From Olavius sp. associated proteobacterium Delta 1 (GTDB lineage Bacteria; Desulfobacterota; Desulfobacteria; Desulfobacterales; JAFDCJ01): a DNA stretch of 64,000 nt. How positions within the stretch are numbered: position 1 is the stretch's first letter; every line of letters starts with the position of its first letter. This document shows positions 28,137-35,719 of the stretch, in pieces. A program made the position numbers and the translations under genes. The DNA lies in the NCBI GenBank assembly GCA_902749685.1, contig CACVKW010001383.1, positions 1-64,000 on the forward strand, read 5' to 3'. The notes beneath the pieces were generated by a model. That model was given only the letters and a program-made list of their open reading frames with translations, had not been told where the DNA came from and did not search any database.

Positions 28137-29504
28137 ATGTATTTAAAAAAATATCACATCCATTTTGTCGGAATCGGCGGCATTGGTATGAGCGGTATTG
28201 CCGAATTGCTTCTCAACTTAGGCTACAAGGTATCCGGCTCGGATCTGAAAGCATCCGATATTACCGAGCGTCTCCAAACCCTGGGAGGTACTGTTTTTGA
28301 GGGACATCAGGCCGATCAGATCAGCGGGGCCGATGTTATTGTAACTTCTTCGGCTGTCAGAAAGGACAATTCGGAAGTACTGGCTGCCGAACAGGCATCA
28401 ATTCCGGTGATCCCCCGCGCTGAAATGTTGGCGGAACTCATGCGCTTAAAATACAGCGTCGCCATCGCCGGGGCACACGGTAAAACCACGACCACCTCGA
28501 TTGTGGCTTCTGTGTTAGCCCGCGGAGGACTCGACCCGACGGTGGTAATCGGAGGAAAACTGAAAGGTATCGGTTCCAACGCGGTGCTTGGGCAGGGCGA
28601 TTTTATCGTTGCAGAAGCCGATGAAAGCGACGGATCATTTTTAAAATTTTCCCCCGCGATTGCCGTTGTCACAAATATAGATCGGGAACACCTGGATTTT
28701 TACCCGGATATGGCTGCCATAAAATCCGTTTTCTTAGACTTTATCGATCGGATCCCTTTTTATGGTCTGGCGATACTCTGTCTGGACAACGAGCCGATTC
28801 AGGATCTAATCCCCGCAATAAAAAAACGCTATACCACCTACGGCCAGAGTACCCAGGCGGATTTCCAGATACGGGATTTGGAATTTGCAAAGCGGCAAAG
28901 CCGTTTCACCGTCATCAACCGGGGACAAAAGCTTGGCCGCATAACCCTGAATCTGCCTGGCCTTCACAACGTCTATAACGCCACGGCCAGCATCGCAGTG
29001 GGTATCGAACTGGATGTGCCCTTTGCAGCAATCAAAGGTGCGCTGGAAACCCTTGAAGGCGTCCAACGCCGGTTGGAAATTAAAAGCGAAGCCGGCGGAA
29101 TTACGGTGGTCGATGACTACGGCCATCATCCGACTGAAATAAAAACCACCCTGGATGCCCTGCAGAAATGTTGGCCCGACAAACGAAAGGTCGTGGTATT
29201 TCAGCCCCATCGTTACAGCCGGACCCAGGCCCTGTTTGATGATTTCTCCCGCGCCTTCTACCAGTCCGATGTCCTGCTTGTGTTACCGATCTATGCCGCC
29301 AGCGAGCCGGAAATTGAAGGCGTAACCGGGCAGCGCCTGTGTGAAGGCATCCAGGCTCACGGGCACAAGGAAGTTTTTTTTGCCGCCCGGATGAAAGATG
29401 CGGTTGCATTCCTGAAGAAAAATTTAAAATCAGGCGATATTTTGCTGACACTGGGAGCCGGCGATGTATGGAGGGTTGGAGAACAGCTGTTGGAAGAGTT
29501 ATGA
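28137..29504 (+). CDS. murC: UDP-N-acetylmuramate--L-alanine ligase MurC
   Basis: 455-residue Mur ligase adding the first amino acid of the stem peptide. N-terminal Rossmann motif HFVGIGGIGMSGIAELLLNLGY, ATP site VAIAGAHGKTTTTS, DESDGSFL, NIDREHLDFYPD, then DDYGHHPTEIKTTL and VFQPHRYSRTQALFDDF in the C-terminal domain. Length is normal. The start codon directly abuts a 98-bp heptamer array. The stop overlaps ftsQ (ATGA). murB, often next in dcw clusters, is absent here. Confidence 0.96.
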   Translation: MYLKKYHIHFVGIGGIGMSGIAELLLNLGYKVSGSDLKASDITERLQTLGGTVFEGHQADQISGADVIVTSSAVRKDNSEVLAAEQASIPVIPRAEMLAELMRLKYSVAIAGAHGKTTTTSIVASVLARGGLDPTVVIGGKLKGIGSNAVLGQGDFIVAEADESDGSFLKFSPAIAVVTNIDREHLDFYPDMAAIKSVFLDFIDRIPFYGLAILCLDNEPIQDLIPAIKKRYTTYGQSTQADFQIRDLEFAKRQSRFTVINRGQKLGRITLNLPGLHNVYNATASIAVGIELDVPFAAIKGALETLEGVQRRLEIKSEAGGITVVDDYGHHPTEIKTTLDALQKCWPDKRKVVVFQPHRYSRTQALFDDFSRAFYQSDVLLVLPIYAASEPEIEGVTGQRLCEGIQAHGHKEVFFAARMKDAVAFLKKNLKSGDILLTLGAGDVWRVGEQLLEEL

Positions 29505-30364
29505 GGTATCCATTGCTTAAACGTAAAAAGCCGCGCAAAAATTACCGCAAAGGCCAAAAGTCCAGCCGGTGGCTTCAGTTACTGGGCCGAATCATGCAGG
29601 GATTCAAGGTCATGGCCGCAGTTGTCGCATTTGCGGCGCTAACCGGCTTTTTCATTCTAATTCACGAACTTGTGACCCAGTGTGACTATTTTGCGGCTAA
29701 AAAGGTAACAATTGAAGGGACACAGCGGCTCACTCCTGAGCAGGTTGTCCGGCAGGCCCAGGTCCGCACCGGCGATAATATTCTGTCAGTCAATCTCTCG
29801 CTGGTCAGGAAAAGACTGCTGGCCCATCCATGGATCGCCGAAGCTGAAGTCAGCAGGGAGATCCCATCGCGCCTGATCATTCGGGTTTACGAGCACACGG
29901 CCCTGGCTGTAGTCGATTTGGGACAAAAATTTTTGATCAACCACCAGGGCCAGATATTTAAAGCATGGGACCCTGCGGACCAGCATGATCTGCCGGTGAT
30001 CAGTGGCCTCGACCCATCAGATCTAAAAGTTTATGGCCGCTTGGAACCATCATTTCCGGGTCAGTCCCCGGTTGAATCGGCACCGTTTAGGGCCGTGATG
30101 CAGGTATTGGAACTTGGCAAACAGCAGGGCAGCATCCTGCCGAATCATCTAATCCGGCAAATAAGTGTCGACCGGCAAATCGGCCTGACGATCTATGCCT
30201 TTGATCGCCTCAAAGCCATAAGTCTCGGTTACAGCAACTACATCGGAAAATATCATATGCTGGCAAAATTATTTTCGTACCTTAAACGGCAGCGGGGCAT
30301 CTTTGATTTTGATCGCGTTGATTTGAATAATATGAGGCGCATTGTGGTTAATCCTATTAAATAA
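29501..30364 (+). CDS. ftsQ: Cell-division protein FtsQ
   Basis: 287-residue bitopic divisome protein that connects early and late division proteins. Strongly basic cytoplasmic N-terminus (LKRKKPRKNYRKGQK), one TM segment (about residues 38-58), a POTRA domain (VTIEGTQRLTPEQVV...HPWIAEAEVSREIPSRLIIRVYEH) and a beta domain. I placed the start at the ATG in the 4-bp ATGA overlap with murC, preceded by GGAAGAG, rather than at an upstream in-frame ATG inside murC. Confidence 0.9.
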   Translation: MRYPLLKRKKPRKNYRKGQKSSRWLQLLGRIMQGFKVMAAVVAFAALTGFFILIHELVTQCDYFAAKKVTIEGTQRLTPEQVVRQAQVRTGDNILSVNLSLVRKRLLAHPWIAEAEVSREIPSRLIIRVYEHTALAVVDLGQKFLINHQGQIFKAWDPADQHDLPVISGLDPSDLKVYGRLEPSFPGQSPVESAPFRAVMQVLELGKQQGSILPNHLIRQISVDRQIGLTIYAFDRLKAISLGYSNYIGKYHMLAKLFSYLKRQRGIFDFDRVDLNNMRRIVVNPIK

Positions 30365-30374
30365 TGGAACTCTA

Positions 30375-30560
30375 ATCCGGATGAGCCGGTTGCAGCGAAG
30401 CCTAAATCCCGTTTTAGCGGGGAATTGAAGATTGCAAATTGAATATTTATGAATGTCGCGTTGTTCCGGCCTTTTTAAGGTGGATCCGCCGACAGCGGAC
30501 TTTAAATATTCAATATTCAATATTCAATCGATAATATTCATTCGCTACAAGATAGTGAAA
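30375..30560. repeat. MITE-like dispersed repeat, copy 1
   Basis: The left part (AGCCGGTTGCAGCGAAGCC, then a CCCG/CGGG hairpin) is nearly identical to copy 2 at 44245. The core reads AAATTGAATATTTATGAA-GTCGC on the left and AAATATTCAATATTC on the right, forming terminal inverted repeats. A TCCGCC-GAC-AGCGGA palindrome sits at 30485 and AATATTC heptamers at 30505-30539. It ends in GATAGTGAAA. It lies between ftsQ and ftsA. Confidence 0.7.
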
Positions 30561-30627
30561 TTTTCCAATTTAGATTTTTTGCACAAAAACCACAAAAATA
30601 ATTTTTAAGGATCAAGGGAGGGCAAGC

Positions 30628-31854
30628 ATGCGTCGACAAGAGGACATTATCGTGGGTCTTGATATCGGAACGACCAAGATCTGTGCCGTTGTGGGAGAAG
30701 TATCCGGGTCGGATATCAACATCATCGGTATTGGCACTCATCCTTCCATCGGATTGCGCAAAGGTGTGGTCATTAACATCGAATCGACAGTGGAATCGAT
30801 TAAAAAAGCGGTGGAAGAGGCGGAACTTATGGCAGGCTGTGAGATTTCATCGGTGTGTGCCGGTATTGCCGGTGGGCACATCACCGGGTTCAACAGCCGT
30901 GGCATTGTGGCCATCAAAGGCTCGGAGATCACCGAAAACGATGTCGAGCGGGTAATCGATGCCGCCCGGGCAGTGGCGATACCAATGGATCGGGAAGTCA
31001 TTCATGTTCTGCCCCAGGAATTTATGGTTGATGACGAATCAGGGATTCAAAACCCGGTAGGTATGGCCGGCGTTCGATTGGAGGCGAAAATTCACATTGT
31101 TACCGGTGCTGTTGCTTCGGCCCACAACATCGTGAAATGCGCCAATCGGTCCGGACTCGATGTTTCCGACATCGTGCTGGAATCTCTGGCATCCGGTGAA
31201 GCCGTGCTGACCGATGATGAAAAACAGCTGGGAACGGCCCTGCTGGATCTAGGCGGGGGCACCACCGATCTGGCGGTGTTTTCAGGGAAAAATATCAAGC
31301 ACACGTTTGTTCTGGCTTTAGGAGGCAACAACCTGACCAACGATATCGCAATCGGTTTGCGAACACCCCAGGCTGAAGCCGAAAAAATCAAGAAAAAATA
31401 CGGAACCTGCCTTGCCAGTGGCATCAGCAGTGACGAAAGCATCGAAGTTTCAGGCATGGGGGGGCGTGATCCCCGCAAACTACCACGGCAAATTCTTGGA
31501 GAGATTATAGAGCCCCGTATGGAGGAAATTTTCGAGTTGACCTATCGGGAGATTTATCGGGCCAGAATGGAAAATACCATTCCATCCGGAATCGTCTTAA
31601 CGGGCGGGACATCCTTGCTGGAAGGCGTATCAGATGTGGCGGAATCAATCTTCAAGCTTCCCGCCCGCGTCGGCAGACCGCAGGGTATCAAAGGCCTCGT
31701 GGATGTGGTCAATAACCCCATGTATGCCACCGGAGTGGGATTGGTATTATTTGGTGCGCGTAACAGAGATGCGAAAAAATTCAGGATTCGGGATAAAAAC
31801 ATCTTCAACAGGGTTATGGCCAGAATGAAGAAATGGTTTAGTGAAGTCGTTTAG
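30628..31854 (+). CDS. ftsA: Cell-division protein FtsA
   Basis: 408-residue actin-like ATPase that tethers FtsZ to the membrane. Motifs: IIVGLDIGTTKICAVVGE (phosphate 1), the 1C domain region following, LLDLGGGTTDLAVF (phosphate 2), GIVLTGGTSLLEGV (adenosine motif). The C-terminus ends in a basic amphipathic stretch (NRVMARMKKWFSEVV), the usual membrane-targeting helix. AGGGAGGG upstream is a good ribosome binding site. Confidence 0.96.
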   Translation: MRRQEDIIVGLDIGTTKICAVVGEVSGSDINIIGIGTHPSIGLRKGVVINIESTVESIKKAVEEAELMAGCEISSVCAGIAGGHITGFNSRGIVAIKGSEITENDVERVIDAARAVAIPMDREVIHVLPQEFMVDDESGIQNPVGMAGVRLEAKIHIVTGAVASAHNIVKCANRSGLDVSDIVLESLASGEAVLTDDEKQLGTALLDLGGGTTDLAVFSGKNIKHTFVLALGGNNLTNDIAIGLRTPQAEAEKIKKKYGTCLASGISSDESIEVSGMGGRDPRKLPRQILGEIIEPRMEEIFELTYREIYRARMENTIPSGIVLTGGTSLLEGVSDVAESIFKLPARVGRPQGIKGLVDVVNNPMYATGVGLVLFGARNRDAKKFRIRDKNIFNRVMARMKKWFSEVV

Positions 31855-31996
31855 AAATGATTTCAGAAAACAGCGGTCAGAGGATAAAAGAAGTCGGAAT
31901 GCAGCCTGCGACGAGCTGCCCTCATCGTGCTCGGGGCCTGAGCTTGTCGAACGGCAGTCGAATCGAAGTCGGCAAAAGGCAAATTACATGAATCAC

Positions 31997-32052
31997 TGAT
32001 AACTAATAACTCATAACCATTTTCTATCAACCAAGAACCATTAACTCAAATC
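31997..32052 (+). repeat. Heptamer array upstream of ftsZ
   Basis: Eight perfect-phase 7-bp units (TGATAAC, TAATAAC, TCATAAC and so on, mostly ending AAC) sit directly before the GGAGG ribosome binding site of ftsZ. Upstream, 31905-31950 contains a GC-rich word (CTGAGCTTGTCGAACG). No gene lies in the 213-bp ftsA-ftsZ spacer. Confidence 0.7.
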
Positions 32053-32067
32053 GGTAGGAGGGCAAAA

Positions 32068-33243
32068 ATGTTTACCTATGTAGACCAGGAAAAATCAGCA
32101 AAAATCAAGGTTATCGGAGTGGGGGGTGCCGGCGGTAACGCCATCAACAACATGATCTCATCCAATCTCCAGGGGGTCAAGTTCATTGCGGCCAATTCAG
32201 ATGCCCAGGCCCTTGAAATTTCAAAAGCCCCGATCCGGATTCAACTGGGAGAGGCGATCACTGAAGGCCTGGGGGCCGGGGCGAATCCCCTGGTCGGCCG
32301 TGATGCTGCACTGGAAAATGAAGAAGAAATCAGGCAAGCCCTGGCCGACAGTCACATGGTATTTATTACGGCCGGGTTCGGCGGTGGAACGGGCAGCGGT
32401 GCAGCCCCGGTTATCGCTGAAATTAGCAAAGATCTTGGTGCCTTAACGGTCGCGGTCGTGACCCGACCATTTTCCTTTGAAGGTAAGAAACGGGCCAAGG
32501 TGGCGGAAGATGGAATTGAAACCCTGAAAAAAGTTGTGGATACGGCCATCACGATCCCCAACGACAGGCTCCGCGGCCTGGCATCCAAAAAAGCAACACT
32601 GATGGAAATGTTCGTCAAAGCCGATGAAATCCTGCTGCATTCGGTAAAGGGCATCACGGATCTGATCATGATGCCGGGCGTCGTCAATCTGGACTTTGCC
32701 GATGTCAGAACAACCATGTCCAAAGCCGGCATGGCCCTAATGGGCATTGGCATCTCGTCCGGCGAGAATCGAGCGGTGGAAGCTGCCGAAAAGGCAATTT
32801 CACATCCTTTGTTAGAGGACATTCCCATTAACGGGGCCAAGGGCGTATTGATGAACATCACTGCCACCAGCGATATGGAATTTGAAGAGGTCGCCGAAGC
32901 ATCCGAGTTCATTCATGGCGAAGTGGGCGAAGAAGCTGAAATCTTCTGGGGCACCTCCGTGGACGACAGTCTGGGTGATGAAATGCGGGTGACGGTGATA
33001 GCAACCGGCATCGGCAAAGAACCCGAAATTGAAGCACAGGTGGAGCAACCGCTGCGGGGCAAAATCAGAGACATCACGCCGGAAGATATGGATAAAATTA
33101 TCGACTACGATGAGCCGACCTTCATGCGCCAGAAAAAAGCGGTGGGCGAATCATCCGGTGCCTATTACAGAGGCAACAGTGGCGTGATTATTGGTGACAG
33201 CGAATTGGATGTGCCCACATTTTTGAGAAGAAAGGCCGATTAA
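32068..33243 (+). CDS. ftsZ: Tubulin-like division protein FtsZ
   Basis: 391-residue GTPase that forms the Z ring. N-terminal KVIGVGGAGGNAINNM, tubulin signature GFGGGTGSGAAPV, NLDFADVRTTM near the T7 loop region, and conserved tail DVPTFLRRKAD that binds FtsA. GGAGG lies 8 bases before the ATG. It closes the dcw cluster; a GC-rich hairpin follows at 33267. Confidence 0.97.
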   Translation: MFTYVDQEKSAKIKVIGVGGAGGNAINNMISSNLQGVKFIAANSDAQALEISKAPIRIQLGEAITEGLGAGANPLVGRDAALENEEEIRQALADSHMVFITAGFGGGTGSGAAPVIAEISKDLGALTVAVVTRPFSFEGKKRAKVAEDGIETLKKVVDTAITIPNDRLRGLASKKATLMEMFVKADEILLHSVKGITDLIMMPGVVNLDFADVRTTMSKAGMALMGIGISSGENRAVEAAEKAISHPLLEDIPINGAKGVLMNITATSDMEFEEVAEASEFIHGEVGEEAEIFWGTSVDDSLGDEMRVTVIATGIGKEPEIEAQVEQPLRGKIRDITPEDMDKIIDYDEPTFMRQKKAVGESSGAYYRGNSGVIIGDSELDVPTFLRRKAD

Positions 33244-33266
33244 AAGGTTCTGATGTTCGCTGTTTC

Positions 33267-33289
33267 GCCGCGGTCCGTTGTTCCGCGGC
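33267..33289 (+). terminator. Hairpin downstream of ftsZ
   Basis: GCCGCGG (33267-33273) and CCGCGGC (33283-33289) form a perfect 7-bp GC stem with a 9-base loop 24 bp after the ftsZ stop. No T tract follows, so intrinsic termination is uncertain. Confidence 0.35.
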
Positions 33290-33524
33290 AGGCGGATCTG
33301 TTGATGATTGGCTGACTGCTGTTTCGCAAGCTGTTCTCAGAGTTGTCAAGCTGAGTCAGACGTTGTGTGGTATCTATTTGTCAGAAGTCGGGCCACCCAT
33401 TGACTATTCGCTGAATAGTCACATTTTAATACCTGAGCATAATCCTTTAATGGAAGATGTTTTCGGTACGGCCTGCTATTGTTTCGGCAAAGATTGTTAA
33501 GGCCACCAGCTATCCAGCAACGAA

Positions 33525-33539
33525 TCCGCCTGTGGCGGA
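33525..33539. repeat. Dispersed palindrome TCCGCC-TGT-GGCGGA
   Basis: Perfect 6-bp inverted repeat 20 bp before the chosen start of the radical SAM gene. An open frame runs through it from 33457, but the presence of an otherwise intergenic repeat argues that this part is leader. Confidence 0.6.
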
Positions 33540-33558
33540 GCAACGGACGATCGGCCAT

Positions 33559-35271
33559 ATGCGGCGTAACCCTGACAAATCGGTCCCTCCGAACACTCGT
33601 TCCGAGATCGGAACCATCCGTAAAACCTGGCACTCAAGAATCAGCGTTGCCCTGGTTTATCCCAATCGCTATCACGTGGGCATGTCCAATCTTGGATTTC
33701 AAACACTGTATCGACTTTTTAACAGCTACGATCATGTGGTCTGCGAAAGGGCCTTTATGCCGGAAGCCAGCCGGTCTCAACCGGACCAGCTGAAAACCAT
33801 GGAATCAGGCCGGCCCATTGCCGCCGCCGACATCATTGCCTTTTCCCTGTCTTTTGAAAACGACTACCCCCATTTACTTGCCATTTTGGACAAAGCCGGG
33901 ATCCCGCTGCGAACCGAGGCCCGCAACGAAGGCCACCCGTTGATCATTGCCGGTGGTGTGGCCTGTTTTTTAAACCCGGAACCCGTCGCTGCCTTCATTG
34001 ACTGTTTTCTGATCGGCGAAGCCGAGGGAATCCTCCCGCGGTTTTTTGAAATCTTTGAACCGAATACGAAAAAAAAGGATGTATTGAAGAACCTGGCACG
34101 CAATGTACCCGGTGCTTATGTGCCCTCCTTTTACCAGACCCGATACAAAGCTGACGGCACGCTTGAGAGTTTTGAACCAGTGGAAGATGTTCCTCAGAAA
34201 ATAGAACGCGTTTACTTGGATGACCTGGATTGCGAAGCCACCTGCAGTGCAGTCTTATCCCCCGACACCACCTTTGACGATACATTTTTAGTTGAAACCG
34301 GCCGCGGATGCCCCCATGGCTGTCGTTTCTGCAGTGCAGGATTTATATACCGGCCCCCAAGATTTCGCCCCGTTGCGCGGCTTGAACAATCCATAAAGCA
34401 GGGCGCACAATTGACCGATCGCATTGGGCTCGTGGGAGCGGCGGTATCCGATCTTCCGGGAATTGAGCAATTGTGTGAAAAATTCAAGGATAAAGATATT
34501 CGATTTTCATTCAGCTCCCTGCGCGCTGACCGCTTAACCGATGGCCTGCTGGCAGCCCTGAATCAAAGCAAAGTCAAAACTGCAACGATTGCACCGGAAG
34601 TCGGTTCACAGCACATGCGCAGAGTCATCAACAAGGGGCTCACTGAAAATGATATTCTGAATGCCGCCACAACCCTGGTCGAAAACGGTATTCCGAATTT
34701 AAAGCTGTATTTTATGATCGGCTTGCCGGCTGAAACCGAAGCGGATGTAGACGCAATCGTCAGTTTGGTCAAGCGGATCAAACATCGCTTTTTAACCTCC
34801 AGTCGGGCACGCAAACGCATCGGGACGATAACCGTCAGCCTCAATTCATTTGTTCCAAAGCCGTCAACGCCCTTTCAATGGGCGGCCATGGACGAAGTCA
34901 GGATGCTGAAAAGAAAAATAAAAAAAATAAAAAATGGATTGAGAAAAGTGGCCAACCTGAAGATAAATTCGGATGTTCCCCGTTGGGCCTATATCCAGGC
35001 GATGTTATCACGCGGCGATCGCAAGGTTGCCGATATTCTTTCTCTGGCCCACACCAATCAGGGCAACTGGGCCCAAACTTTCAAGTCGGTGCCGATAAAT
35101 CCGGATTTTTATGTCCTCCGGGAGCGTGAACTGGATGAACATTTGCCCTGGGATTTTATCGACCACGGTATCAAAAAATCGTATTTGCAGCGAGAATATC
35201 AACGGGCCAAAGAGGGTCGGACAACACCGGATTGTCAGGTGGAAACCTGCAAAATGTGCGGGGTTTGCTAA
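33559..35271 (+). CDS. B12-binding-type radical SAM protein (TIGR03960-like)
   Basis: About 570 residues. The N-terminal cobalamin-binding-like domain has ALVYPNRYHVGMSNLGFQTLY; the radical SAM domain has ETGRGCPHGCRFCSAGF (CxxxCxxC cluster), and the C-terminus ends with CKMCGVC, possibly a further Fe-S site. This architecture matches a family annotated only as B12-binding radical SAM whose reaction is not known to me. I start at ATG 33559 because the frame upstream runs through an intergenic palindrome. Position between ftsZ and the rnf operon gives no functional hint. Confidence 0.8.
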   Translation: MRRNPDKSVPPNTRSEIGTIRKTWHSRISVALVYPNRYHVGMSNLGFQTLYRLFNSYDHVVCERAFMPEASRSQPDQLKTMESGRPIAAADIIAFSLSFENDYPHLLAILDKAGIPLRTEARNEGHPLIIAGGVACFLNPEPVAAFIDCFLIGEAEGILPRFFEIFEPNTKKKDVLKNLARNVPGAYVPSFYQTRYKADGTLESFEPVEDVPQKIERVYLDDLDCEATCSAVLSPDTTFDDTFLVETGRGCPHGCRFCSAGFIYRPPRFRPVARLEQSIKQGAQLTDRIGLVGAAVSDLPGIEQLCEKFKDKDIRFSFSSLRADRLTDGLLAALNQSKVKTATIAPEVGSQHMRRVINKGLTENDILNAATTLVENGIPNLKLYFMIGLPAETEADVDAIVSLVKRIKHRFLTSSRARKRIGTITVSLNSFVPKPSTPFQWAAMDEVRMLKRKIKKIKNGLRKVANLKINSDVPRWAYIQAMLSRGDRKVADILSLAHTNQGNWAQTFKSVPINPDFYVLRERELDEHLPWDFIDHGIKKSYLQREYQRAKEGRTTPDCQVETCKMCGVC

Positions 35272-35719
35272 AGGTAATCTTTTCACAACATATTGCCGGG
35301 AAAAATTCACTAAGGGCTTAAAGCATCCTGCTGAAATCCCGATCAGCTAAAACCATTGCACCATCAATTCCGGCAGGGTATCCTCATTGCTATCCCGATA
35401 CCTTAGTACCCGGAGTTTAGCCCTCTGATGGACGCAAAGAACACTCTCTCCCATCCAGTTTAAAATAGGGTGGCCATGTTGTTATCGATCAGCCCTTAGG
35501 TCAACATCCTAATTGAGAAGCCCCCCTTAGGTCCCAACACGGGACAAGGAAATATGCAAAATTTCGGTGCATTAAACTTGAAATATTAAATCCCTAGTGA
35601 TAAGGTACCTCCTTTTGTAAATTGAAGGTCTACCTCTCTGACGTTACGTATTCGGCAAATAAGCTGCCGCAGGGGTGGCGCAGGTGGTGGCAGCCTGAAT
35701 GATACCAAGGAGTGGATCT
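35272..35719. other. Intergenic region upstream of the rnf operon
   Basis: 448 bp with no gene that I can support. There is an inverted repeat GGTATC...GATACC near 35379-35402 and the word ACGCAAAG near 35435, but I could not fit these into a known riboswitch. AAGGAG at 35707-35712 is the ribosome binding site of the rnfB-gltD fusion. The operon promoter should lie here but is not obvious. Confidence 0.5.

Noticed and set aside
35360-35450. Possible riboswitch (c-di-GMP type) upstream of the rnf operon, suggested by ACGCAAAG and a GGTATC/GATACC hairpin
   Set aside because: The required partner segment (GGCAAACC with a GNRA-capped hairpin) is absent and the elements are in the wrong order.
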